Shown in pieces: positions 1 through 5,258 of a DNA stretch of 5,276 bases. The position numbers and the translations under genes are program-made. Source of the stretch: Chloroflexia bacterium (GTDB lineage Bacteria; Chloroflexota; Chloroflexia; Thermomicrobiales; JALYUS01). The notes beneath the pieces were generated by a model. It had not been told where the DNA came from, did no database searches, and saw only the letters and a list, made by a program, of their open reading frames with translations. The stretch's first letter is position 1, and every line of letters starts with the position of its first letter. The stretch is from positions 1-5,276 of the forward strand of contig JAICIL010000309.1 in assembly GCA_025924435.1 (NCBI GenBank), in the 5' to 3' direction.

Positions 1-432
1 ATCCGCGAACGCGTACCCGCACCGCGCGACCTCGGACGCGACGACAATCGCGCGTTCGTTGAGGGCGCGGACCGTGCCGCCATAGCGCGCCCGCCGCTGC
101 CGTGCGGCGGCCTGATCGCGGATGACGAGCGCGCCGCTGTGCGGCAGGCCGCGTGCGATGCCGCCGACCGGCGCGGACACGGACCGCGTTTTCAGGCCGA
201 CGCGGCGTGCGCCGAGCGACATGCCCGCCGTGCAGGCGGCGCCGTCGTACCGCGCGATCGCGTCGGCGGACGCTTCCACGGAGAGCCTGAGCGTCGCCGC
301 GTACGCGAGGATCGTCGAGGGGCTTGGGCCGGTGGCGATCACGTCACCGGCGGCAACGGTCTCCCCGCGTGCGACGCGCGGCGCATCGTTTTCTTCGAGC
401 GCATACCATGTATCCATCGTGTCGCGAATCAT
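1..432 (-). CDS. Partial uncharacterised barrel-type protein, partner of the MutL-like gene
   Basis: The reading frame opens at an ATG (432..430) and runs off the left edge without a stop, so only the first 144 residues are visible. GGAGG lies 7 nt before the ATG, which supports this start. There is no signal peptide or membrane segment. Three glycine/valine-rich segments stand out: residues 20-35 (VARGETVAAGDVIATG), residues 85-106 (SAPVGGIAR followed by GALVIRD) and residues 116-131 (YGGTVRALNERAIVV). Such G-x-V / P-V-x-G-x-V strings are typical of barrel-sandwich hybrid or lipoyl-like beta folds. As I remember them, Chloroflexota genomes often place a protein of this pattern directly after a 'glutamate mutase L'-type gene, with the order: raised loop, 'SPVDGxV' strand, 'GxVLIRE', 'IPGTVVEVLP'. 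The gene follows the MutL-like gene by 19 nt and is probably cotranscribed with it. No function is known to me. No biotin or lipoyl attachment motif (MKM or a comparable central Lys) is visible, so a cofactor-carrier role is not supported. Confidence 0.7.
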   Translation of the reverse strand, partial: MIRDTMDTWYALEENDAPRVARGETVAAGDVIATGPSPSTILAYAATLRLSVEASADAIARYDGAACTAGMSLGARRVGLKTRSVSAPVGGIARGLPHSGALVIRDQAAARQRRARYGGTVRALNERAIVVASEVARCGYAFAD

Positions 433-439
433 TGCGCAG

Positions 440-444
440 CCTCC
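440..444 (-). promoter_or_regulatory. Ribosome binding site of the partial barrel-type gene
   Basis: GGAGG on the minus strand lies 7 nt before the ATG at 432. It sits inside the short gap after the MutL-like gene's TAG stop (454..452). It fixes the start of the downstream gene and shows that the gene is translated independently rather than by overlap. Confidence 0.75.
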
Positions 445-451
445 GATGCTG

Positions 452-2053
452 CTACTCACTCGGTGTGCCGTTGGTCGCGGCGGGCCGGAGCCGCCCGCTC
501 ACATTCGGGCGCGGCGCGTTCGGCGTGGCGGCGGCGAGCGGGCGACGGCGTGTATCCACCAGTATGCCGCCCGCGCCGCCATGGACGGCGATCGGTGTGT
601 CGGTCGCTCCGCGGCCCGTCAGCGTCAGCGTCGCCGTTTCGTGGCAGGGCATCGGTGTCAATGTATCCGCCGCTATGTCTGTGGTGGTCGTGCGGCCATC
701 GTGCGCGAGCGTCGCGGCCATCACCCCGCGCGCTCGCTCGCCGGGCAGCGACGCCTGCACGACCGATCCAACCGGCGCCGGTGCGTCGTGCGCGAGGAGG
801 CTCGACGCGTCGGCGGGGGAGACTACCGCGCACGCGCCGATTATGGACACGAGATCATCGTTATCGCAGGCCACGATGGCCGCGCGGACCGACGGCATGA
901 GGTCGGCGACCACCCGCACAGCCATCGGCGGCGAACCCAACCGCGCGATCGCGGGGCCAAGCACCCAAAATGCCCCATCCGGGATTCGCTCGGCGGCCGT
1001 GCTGAGCACGAGGCGGAGCGCGGCGCGCGCGAATGCGGCGGCGATTGCCCGATCCTCCTCATCCGTGAGGAGCGCCATCGGCCACGATACCCGGCGCATC
1101 GCCCATGTGCGCAGGGAGTCCGCGCCGAGCGCGAAGGGGATCCAGCGGATGATCTGCTCCGGCTCGCACCGATGCAGCAGCCGAACCGCGCCGCGCGCGC
1201 CATCAATCGCCGGGTCGTGGTACACCGCCGCCCCGGTGTCGTCCGCGACGATCGCCGTCGTCCCATCTGCGACATCGAGATACACGCACGGTCGCCCGCG
1301 CGCGGCGCTCACGGCGCGCATCGCCGCCGCGAGCGCTTCCGGCCGCGATAGGAGCGGCATATCGTCCGGCATGCGGTGCAGCAACCGCGCCGCGCGGAGA
1401 CGGTTCAGCGCGCCGGTGAGGCGCTGCGCGCGGTGGTCGTCGCGCGGGATGCAGACGGCATCGGGCGGCAATATGGCGGTGAGATCGGCATCGGACGTCA
1501 GCACGAGGCAGCACGCCTCCCCCGGCGACGCCGTTTCGTCCAGCGCGGTGAGGAGTTGCGCGGCCCAGGGCGGCAGCGCGCCGGGCGGGACGATGACGAG
1601 CAGCGCCTCGATCCGCCCATCGCGCCACTCCTCCATCAGGGCGTGATGCCACGGGCGGCGCGCGAGATGGCGCGGCGGAATCACCGGCTCGGCGACGCGC
1701 CGGGCGACGCCGAACCGCTCCGCGATGCCGATGGCGGCCGCGTCCTCCGCGCCCAGTTCGCCGACGATGTGCAGCGCGACGGGTGGCCCCGCGACGACAA
1801 CCGCACCGATCATCTCCTCCGCGAGCGCAAATCCGCATCGGGACGCGAGCCGGTCGAGCGCGCCCAGCATGCCACGGTGCGGCTCGGCGGTGATCGCGGG
1901 GCTGCCCGCGATGAACCGTGCCTCGCCTTCGGTCAGCGCGACCAGCGAGATGTTCGCCTGGAGAGAGTCCGCCGCGATAATCAGCAGTTGGGGCGTCATG
2001 CCGCCCTGCTGCATCGTCGGTGCGGCGGAGACGGCATCGGCGGCGTTGTGCAC
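452..2053 (-). CDS. MutL/GlmL-like (glutamate mutase L family) protein with eroded nucleotide-binding motifs
   Basis: The 533-residue protein starts at a GTG backed by GGAGG at 7 nt spacing. In-frame ATGs at codons 14 and 19 are alternatives; codon 19 begins the conserved-looking part (MTPQLLIIAADS). The layout resembles the MutL/GlmL family, ASKHA-fold ATPase-like proteins linked to B12-dependent mutases. It has an N-terminal strand-loop-strand at about residues 21-41 and a central strand-turn at 258-271 (YLDVADGTTAIVADD), where family members carry a glycine-rich 'DVGGATTDV'-like phosphate loop. An alpha/beta segment at 361-385 (FWVLGPAIARLG) follows, then a beta-rich C-terminal tail ending near 494-506 (GGILVDTRRRPL), similar to the 'GLIIDARGRPL' ending I recall from Chloroflexota homologues. 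Both presumed nucleotide motifs have lost glycines, so ATP binding is doubtful. No mutase subunit lies nearby. The biochemical role is unknown. Family assignment is by remembered pattern, and the protein could instead be annotated only as hypothetical. Confidence 0.6.
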   Translation of the reverse strand: MHNAADAVSAAPTMQQGGMTPQLLIIAADSLQANISLVALTEGEARFIAGSPAITAEPHRGMLGALDRLASRCGFALAEEMIGAVVVAGPPVALHIVGELGAEDAAAIGIAERFGVARRVAEPVIPPRHLARRPWHHALMEEWRDGRIEALLVIVPPGALPPWAAQLLTALDETASPGEACCLVLTSDADLTAILPPDAVCIPRDDHRAQRLTGALNRLRAARLLHRMPDDMPLLSRPEALAAAMRAVSAARGRPCVYLDVADGTTAIVADDTGAAVYHDPAIDGARGAVRLLHRCEPEQIIRWIPFALGADSLRTWAMRRVSWPMALLTDEEDRAIAAAFARAALRLVLSTAAERIPDGAFWVLGPAIARLGSPPMAVRVVADLMPSVRAAIVACDNDDLVSIIGACAVVSPADASSLLAHDAPAPVGSVVQASLPGERARGVMAATLAHDGRTTTTDIAADTLTPMPCHETATLTLTGRGATDTPIAVHGGAGGILVDTRRRPLAAATPNAPRPNVSGRLRPAATNGTPSE

Positions 2054-2060
2054 GGCATGG

Positions 2061-2065
2061 CCTCC
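2061..2065 (-). promoter_or_regulatory. Ribosome binding site selecting a GTG start
   Basis: GGAGG on the minus strand lies 7 nt before the GTG at 2053. An ATG five bases upstream of that GTG is only 2 nt from the GGAGG, too close to be used, and is in another frame. The later in-frame ATGs have no comparable site. The site therefore favours GTG as the initiation codon of the MutL-like gene. Confidence 0.65.
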
Positions 2066-2164
2066 ACGACAGCCCGGTTGCCCGGCGCTCGGTGGGTTCG
2101 TTTCGTCGCGACCGTCGGCATGGTCCTGTACCAGGTATCCCTCACATGTCGGTCTGTCCGGCCC

Positions 2165-2193
2165 AGTCTATCATGGCCGACGCGGCCCGTCAG
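2165..2193 (-). promoter_or_regulatory. Extended -10 promoter candidate for the MutL-like / barrel gene pair
   Basis: On the minus strand the sequence reads CTGACG (-35; 2193..2188), a 17-nt spacer whose last three bases are TGA, then TAGACT (-10; 2170..2165). The -35 matches 4 of 6 consensus bases. The -10 matches 4 of 6, and the TGn extension adds support. It begins only 3 nt after the end of the dtd stop codon (2199..2197), and a start near 2158 would give a leader of roughly 100 nt. The leader contains a small CCGG-GCAA-CCGG hairpin (2084..2073) just before the ribosome binding site. I see no clear terminator between dtd and this site, so read-through from the ispD cluster is also possible. 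Confidence 0.5.
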
Positions 2194-2196
2194 GGT

Positions 2197-2658
2197 TTAC
2201 GACGCCCCGGATCGCAGATCGGCCGAATCGAGCCAGATCGTCAGCGGCCCGGCATTGACAATCGTCACGCGCATCTCCGCGCCGAAACGCCCCGTCTCGA
2301 CGCGGATACCCTCTTCCCGCAACGCGGTAACGACCCGCATGACGAGCGGTTCGGCGATGTCGGGCAGCGCCGCATGGACGAAACTCGGTCGGCGCCCTTT
2401 GCGGCAGTCGGCGTAGAGCGTGAACTGGGAGATGAGGAGGATCGCGCCGCCGGCATCGTGGATCGAGCGATTGATCTTGCCCGCGTCGTCCTCGAAGATG
2501 CGAAGGGTGGCGATCTTCCGCGCGATGAGCAGCGCATCATCGGCCGTGTCGGCGTCGCCGACGCCGATCAGCACCGTCATGCCGAGGCCGATTGCGCCGA
2601 TGATCTCCCCACCGATGCGCACATCGCTGCTTTCCACCCGCTGGATCAGGGCGCGCAT
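2197..2658 (-). CDS. dtd: D-aminoacyl-tRNA deacylase
   Basis: Dtd removes D-amino acids wrongly attached to tRNA, and glycine from mischarged tRNA-Ala, in the cytoplasm, keeping D-residues out of proteins. The product has 153 residues, the normal length for the homodimeric family. It starts with the typical MRALIQRV strand. It has [14 protein letters not shown] (53-66), the catalytic-pocket motif SQFTLYAD (77-84), KGRRPSF (87-93) and the C-terminal Gly-cisPro motif in [10 protein letters not shown] (135-144; G137-P138), which from the partner subunit rejects L-amino acids. The usual NDGP is NAGP here, a small departure outside the Gly-Pro pair itself. The ATG start overlaps the end of ispF by 13 nt and has AGGAGGA about 8-9 nt upstream, so it is probably translated in coupling with ispF. 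Assignment to the family is secure. Confidence 0.96.
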   Translation of the reverse strand: MRALIQRVESSDVRIGGEIIGAIGLGMTVLIGVGDADTADDALLIARKIATLRIFEDDAGKINRSIHDAGGAILLISQFTLYADCRKGRRPSFVHAALPDIAEPLVMRVVTALREEGIRVETGRFGAEMRVTIVNAGPLTIWLDSADLRSGAS

Positions 2659-3164
2659 GCCGCCGTCTCCTCCTCGGCGCGCCGCCGGATCAGCGCGACG
2701 ACGTGGGCCGCGATGCCCTCGCCCCGGCCGGTGAAACCCAGCCCCTCGCTCGTCTTACCCTTCACGCTCACGCACGCCACGGCGATACCGACCGTCTCCG
2801 CGATGCTCGCGCGGATCGCCGCGATGTGCGGCAGCAGTTTGGGCGCTTCGCAGATAACGGTCGCGTCAATATTGATCGGCGACCATCCCGCCGCGCGGAG
2901 ATGGCCGACGGCGGCGCGCAGGAGGTCGCGGCTGTCCGCGTCCTTCCACGCCGCATCGGTCGGCGGGAAGTACGCGCCGATGTCCCCCAATGCCGCCGCG
3001 CCGAGCAGGGCGTCCGTGATCGCGTGGAGCAACACATCGGCATCCGAATGGCCCAGCAACCCTGTCGGGAAGGGGATTGCGACGCCGCCGAGGATGAGCG
3101 GGCGACCGGCGACGAGCCGATGCACGTCGTAGCCAATCCCGACCCGGAATGCGGGGTCATGCAT
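2646..3164 (-). CDS. ispF: 2-C-methyl-D-erythritol 2,4-cyclodiphosphate synthase
   Basis: IspF catalyses the fifth step of the MEP isoprenoid pathway, cyclising CDP-methylerythritol 2-phosphate to methylerythritol 2,4-cyclodiphosphate with release of CMP. The family works as a cytosolic trimer. The product has 172 residues, slightly longer than typical because of a short N-terminus and an Arg/Glu/Ala tail. The metal-binding residues are in place: D13 and H15 in GIGYDVHRL and H47 in [18 protein letters not shown] (38-55). [11 protein letters not shown] (60-70) and the nucleotide/trimer-interface segment [21 protein letters not shown] (134-154) are also present. The ATG start overlaps the ispD TGA stop by 8 nt (GATGCATGA on the minus strand) with no strong Shine-Dalgarno site, which points to translational coupling to ispD. 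It is not fused to IspD as in some proteobacteria. Confidence 0.97.
   Translation of the reverse strand: MHDPAFRVGIGYDVHRLVAGRPLILGGVAIPFPTGLLGHSDADVLLHAITDALLGAAALGDIGAYFPPTDAAWKDADSRDLLRAAVGHLRAAGWSPINIDATVICEAPKLLPHIAAIRASIAETVGIAVACVSVKGKTSEGLGFTGRGEGIAAHVVALIRRRAEEETAACAP
2668..2674 (-). promoter_or_regulatory. Ribosome binding site of dtd inside the 3' end of ispF
   Basis: AGGAGGA on the minus strand lies 9 nt before the dtd ATG and is embedded in the Glu-Glu-Glu codons near the ispF C-terminus. It confirms the overlapping dtd start. Confidence 0.7.
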
Positions 3165-3855
3165 CGGTCTGTCCCATTCGTGCCGCGAGGAGCGCGTGCG
3201 CGATCACGAGGTCCTCCGATTCCGTGATTTTGATGTTCGTCCGGTCGCCGCGCACCACCGAGACCGGATGGCCGTACGCCTCGACGAGCGCCGCTTCGTC
3301 GGTCATCGGCGCGGCGCCACACCGGTCGGACCAGTCGAACGCATCCCGGAGCAGTTGCCACCGGAATGCTTGCGGCGTCTGCGCAGCCCACAACGCGGCG
3401 CGATCCGGCGTCTCGACGATCCGCCCCTCGATCACGCGCTTGATCGTGTCGGTGACCGGGACGGCGAGAATCGCCGCGCCGTCGCGCCGCGCGGCCTCGC
3501 TGCACGCCCGGACCATCGCCGTTGTCACCAGCGGCCGCGCCCCGTCGTGGACGACGACAATCTCGCAGCCCCCCCGTTCGCCGAGCGCGGCCACGCCGAT
3601 CCGCACGGACTCCTGCCGCACCGCGCCACCGGCGACGATCGCGGCGTGCCCCGGCCATGCTTCGCCCGCGCGGATCCGCTCCCACGCGGCGACACGGTCC
3701 GCCGCGACGACGACGACGACCGATTGCGCGACGGGTGCGACGGCGACGATCGCGTAGTTGAGCGCGGACCGCCCATTGATCGCCAGCGCGCCCTTGTCGG
3801 CCCCACCCATGCGCGCGCCCCGGCCGGCCGCGACGAGCACAACGCCGATGTTCAT
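3157..3855 (-). CDS. ispD: 2-C-methyl-D-erythritol 4-phosphate cytidylyltransferase
   Basis: IspD is the third enzyme of the MEP pathway. It joins methylerythritol 4-phosphate to CTP, giving CDP-methylerythritol and pyrophosphate. The 232-residue product has a complete family layout: the nucleotide loop [14 protein letters not shown] (8-21, with R15 and K21), [13 protein letters not shown] (75-87), HDGARPLV (103-110), PVTDTIKRV (133-141), WAAQTPQAF (156-164), [11 protein letters not shown] (185-195) and [14 protein letters not shown] (203-216). The more common PKQ is DK-G here, a variant I associate with Chloroflexota-type IspD, with the key lysine retained. The ATG is the first usable start, because an in-frame TGA lies 12 nt (four codons) before it. 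No convincing Shine-Dalgarno site precedes it. A short reading frame ends in an ATGA overlap with this start. The gene heads the cluster ispD-ispF-dtd. Confidence 0.96.
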   Translation of the reverse strand: MNIGVVLVAAGRGARMGGADKGALAINGRSALNYAIVAVAPVAQSVVVVVAADRVAAWERIRAGEAWPGHAAIVAGGAVRQESVRIGVAALGERGGCEIVVVHDGARPLVTTAMVRACSEAARRDGAAILAVPVTDTIKRVIEGRIVETPDRAALWAAQTPQAFRWQLLRDAFDWSDRCGAAPMTDEAALVEAYGHPVSVVRGDRTNIKITESEDLVIAHALLAARMGQTDA

Positions 3856-3947
3856 GGCCGCGATGGATCATGCCCAACATATCGTCGACATGAGAACGCA
3901 TCCATCAGGTCACATCTCCGGAATCTTGTCAGGCGACCGTGTCCCAT
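3852..3947 (-). CDS. Possible 31-residue leader peptide overlapping the ispD start
   Basis: A short frame starts at ATG (3947..3945) and ends in a TGA sharing bases with the ispD ATG (ATGA). It would encode an Arg-rich peptide beginning MGHGRLTRFRRCDLMD and ending GHDPSRP. GGGAG (3961..3957) lies 9 nt before the ATG, whereas ispD itself has no clear ribosome binding site, so coupling is plausible. The frame stays open further upstream, to a TTG at 4046 giving 64 codons. Against it, only about half of the third codon positions are G or C, far below the neighbouring genes, and it includes codons such as AGA, TGT and CGA that are rare here. It resembles no protein I recognise. It may be a regulatory uORF or simply non-coding leader. 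Confidence 0.25.
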   Translation of the reverse strand: MGHGRLTRFRRCDLMDAFSCRRYVGHDPSRP

Positions 3948-3989
3948 TGCTTCCATCTCCCGGCTCGCCATGCGCGGCGCGCCGGGCGG

Positions 3990-4018
3990 GTTGTACCGCG
4001 AATCCGGGGAGATCGCAA
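3990..4018 (-). promoter_or_regulatory. Candidate promoter for the ispD-ispF-dtd cluster
   Basis: On the minus strand TTGCGA (4018..4013) is separated by 17 nt from TACAAC (3995..3990). Each hexamer matches 4 of 6 consensus bases. A start near 3983 would give a leader of about 130 nt containing the possible leader peptide. A second -35-like hexamer, CTGACA (3932..3927), has no good -10 at proper spacing. Confidence 0.35.
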
Positions 4019-4041
4019 CCGGGCATGCGCCGCCGACGTAG

Positions 4042-4047
4042 TACAAT
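4042..4047 (+). promoter_or_regulatory. Possible -10 element of the asparaginase-family gene
   Basis: TACAAT matches the -10 consensus at 5 of 6 positions and lies about 50 nt before the GTG start, in the least GC-rich part of the region. No matching -35 hexamer is found 16-19 nt upstream and there is no TGn extension, so this is a weak call. A second weak -10-like string, TACGAT, lies at 4069-4074. Confidence 0.3.
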
Positions 4048-4083
4048 GTCCGCCGTGCCTGCGGCGTGTACGATCTAACAGCG

Positions 4084-4092
4084 AAGGAAGGG
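4084..4092 (+). promoter_or_regulatory. Ribosome binding site supporting a GTG start
   Basis: AAGGAAGGG lies a few bases before the GTG at 4097 and is the only purine-rich Shine-Dalgarno-like string near the start of the hydrolase gene. Confidence 0.65.
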
Positions 4093-4096
4093 AATC

Positions 4097-5053
4097 GTGA
4101 GCGAGATCATCGTGGTGGCGAGCAGCAACGGTCGCGTCGGCATCGGCGACGCGATGGCGGTCTTGCGCCGGGGCGGATCGGCGGTGGACGCGGTCGAGGC
4201 GGGGATTCTGCCGGTCGAATCGAACCCCGACGACCACAGCGTCGGCTACGCGGGCCTGCCGAACCTGCTCGGCGAGGTCGAACTCGACGCCTCGATCATG
4301 GACGGCAAATCGCTCGCGGCGGGCGCGGTGGGCGCGGTGCACAACTACGAGCACGTCATCACCCTCGCGCGGAAGGTGATGGAGGAACTGCCGCATGTGA
4401 TGATCGTCGGCCCCGGCGCGGAGCGGTTCGCGGCGGAGATGGGCATGGAGCGGCGCGACCTGATGACGGAGGAGACGCATCGGCAATGGCGCGCGTGGCT
4501 GGAGGAAGTCTTCCCGCCCGAGCAGGTCGGCAGCGTCCGCTATCAGAGGGACGTGCGCGAGTGGGTGCGCCGGATGGCCAACCCCGAGAAGAACACCGGC
4601 ACGGTGAACTTCATCGCGCGCGACCGCGACGGCAACATCGCCACCGGCGTCAGCACGAGCGGCTGGCAGTGGAAATATCCCGGCCGGCTCGGCGACAGCC
4701 CGATCATCGCGGCGGGCAATTACGCGGACAACCGGTACGGCGCCGCCGCCTGCACCGGGCGGGGCGAGATGGCGATTCGCTGTGCCACCGCGCGCAGCGT
4801 CGTGCTCTACATGAAGATGGGCATGCGCATCGAGGCGGCGCTGGCCGAGGCGATGGTGGATCTCCAGTCGCTCGATGACCCGTACGCGGCGGGGATGAAC
4901 ATCATCGCCCTCGACCGCGACGGCCGCCCCGCCGCCGCGACGAACCGGCCCGGTGCGACGTTCATCTACCAGACGGGCGAGATGGAGCAGCATACGCAGC
5001 AGCCCCGGATGCTGGTGCCGGACCCGCGCGGCGCATCGGGTTTCCTCGCGTAG
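4097..5053 (+). CDS. N-terminal nucleophile hydrolase: glycosylasparaginase / isoaspartyl peptidase family (L-asparaginase type 2)
   Basis: The 318-residue protein belongs to the autoproteolytic Ntn-hydrolase family (peptidase family T2) that hydrolyses the beta-amide of asparagine, isoaspartyl peptides or GlcNAc-Asn. The predicted self-cleavage is between G168 and T169, leaving T169 as nucleophile at the new N-terminus of the beta chain. Around it lie T187 (STSG), R197 and D200 (PGRLGDSPII), and T220-G221 (CTGRGE). Relative to T169 their spacing equals that of Thr152, Thr170, Arg180, Asp183, Thr203 and Gly204 in the Flavobacterium enzyme, as I recall that numbering. The alpha chain has GGSAVDAVEAGILPVE (26-41), HSVGYAGLPN (47-56) and PHVMIVGPGAERFA (99-112). 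The overall pattern is closest to glycosylasparaginase. The residues before the nucleophile are T-G rather than H-D, and the pocket tryptophan position near the N-terminus is Ser10. There is no signal peptide, so it is probably cytosolic. It is transcribed divergently from ispD. The exact substrate cannot be read from the sequence. Confidence 0.9.
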   Translation: MSEIIVVASSNGRVGIGDAMAVLRRGGSAVDAVEAGILPVESNPDDHSVGYAGLPNLLGEVELDASIMDGKSLAAGAVGAVHNYEHVITLARKVMEELPHVMIVGPGAERFAAEMGMERRDLMTEETHRQWRAWLEEVFPPEQVGSVRYQRDVREWVRRMANPEKNTGTVNFIARDRDGNIATGVSTSGWQWKYPGRLGDSPIIAAGNYADNRYGAAACTGRGEMAIRCATARSVVLYMKMGMRIEAALAEAMVDLQSLDDPYAAGMNIIALDRDGRPAAATNRPGATFIYQTGEMEQHTQQPRMLVPDPRGASGFLA

Positions 5054-5100
5054 CGGCGCTTGCGCATATCCTTCCATAATCGCAATAGATTGCACTGTGC

Positions 5101-5201
5101 GTACGGGCGGTTCATGAACCGCCCTCTTTGGCTTGCTACGACTCTCGCAATGCGGGGTATCGAGATGAAGGCGGGGAGGGCGGGTGGCGAACCGCCCGTA
5201 C
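5101..5201. repeat. REPIN/MITE-like element: two inverted palindromic REP units
   Basis: The element is bounded by an exact 13-bp inverted repeat, GTACGGGCGGTTC at 5101-5113 and its complement at 5189-5201, in a stretch without genes. Each end is part of a 24-nt unit (5101-5124 and 5178-5201, the second inverted) that match at 20 of 24 positions; weaker similarity continues about 11 nt inward. The roughly 50 nt between the units contains no reading frame of note. The structure fits a short non-autonomous repeat such as a REPIN, probably spread by a transposase encoded elsewhere. No transposase lies in the window and no clear target-site duplication flanks the element. Confidence 0.6.
5105..5124. 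repeat. Perfect 20-bp palindrome, possible 3' hairpin of the hydrolase transcript
   Basis: The sequence GGGCGGTTCATGAACCGCCC is identical to its own complement and can fold as an 8-bp stem with a 4-nt loop. It lies 51 nt after the TAG stop of the hydrolase gene. It is followed by TCTTTGG rather than a real T tract, so it is a weak intrinsic terminator at best. It may act as a 3'-end stabilising hairpin, and it is also the left unit of the inverted repeat element. Confidence 0.7.
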
Positions 5202-5258
5202 CAACAGAGAGCGCCGGCGCCCCCCGAGTGCGACGGTGGAAGCGCGAAATGCGGGCCC

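Noticed and set aside
122..1646. Long plus-strand reading frames (122-1351 and 324-1646) opposite the MutL-like gene
   Set aside because: They are Arg/Ala/Ser-rich shadow translations of high-GC coding sequence. They lack domain motifs and good ribosome sites, and the minus-strand frames have coherent protein features.
2119..2137. Imperfect CCTG-TAC-CAGG dyad in the MutL-like leader
   Set aside because: Four-base arms with a 3-nt centre are expected by chance and fit no operator I recognise.
1376..3132. Plus-strand frames 1376-2416 and 2020-3132
   Set aside because: They run antisense to dtd, ispF and the MutL-like gene, whose products are recognisable, and their own translations are low-complexity.
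3792..3835. IspD nucleotide loop with DKG instead of PKQ
   Set aside because: The arginine and lysine needed for CTP binding (R15, K21) are kept, and DK-type variants occur in related bacteria as far as I recall, so it does not indicate a defective enzyme.
2768..3901. Minus-strand 377-codon frame overlapping ispD and ispF
   Set aside because: It is an out-of-frame shadow of two certain genes with an Arg-rich translation and no motif. It is not evidence of an IspDF fusion.
4041..4071. Dyad GTAC...GTAC with inner CCGC/GCGG upstream of the hydrolase
   Set aside because: The arms are short and their centres do not coincide, so no stable hairpin or convincing operator is formed.
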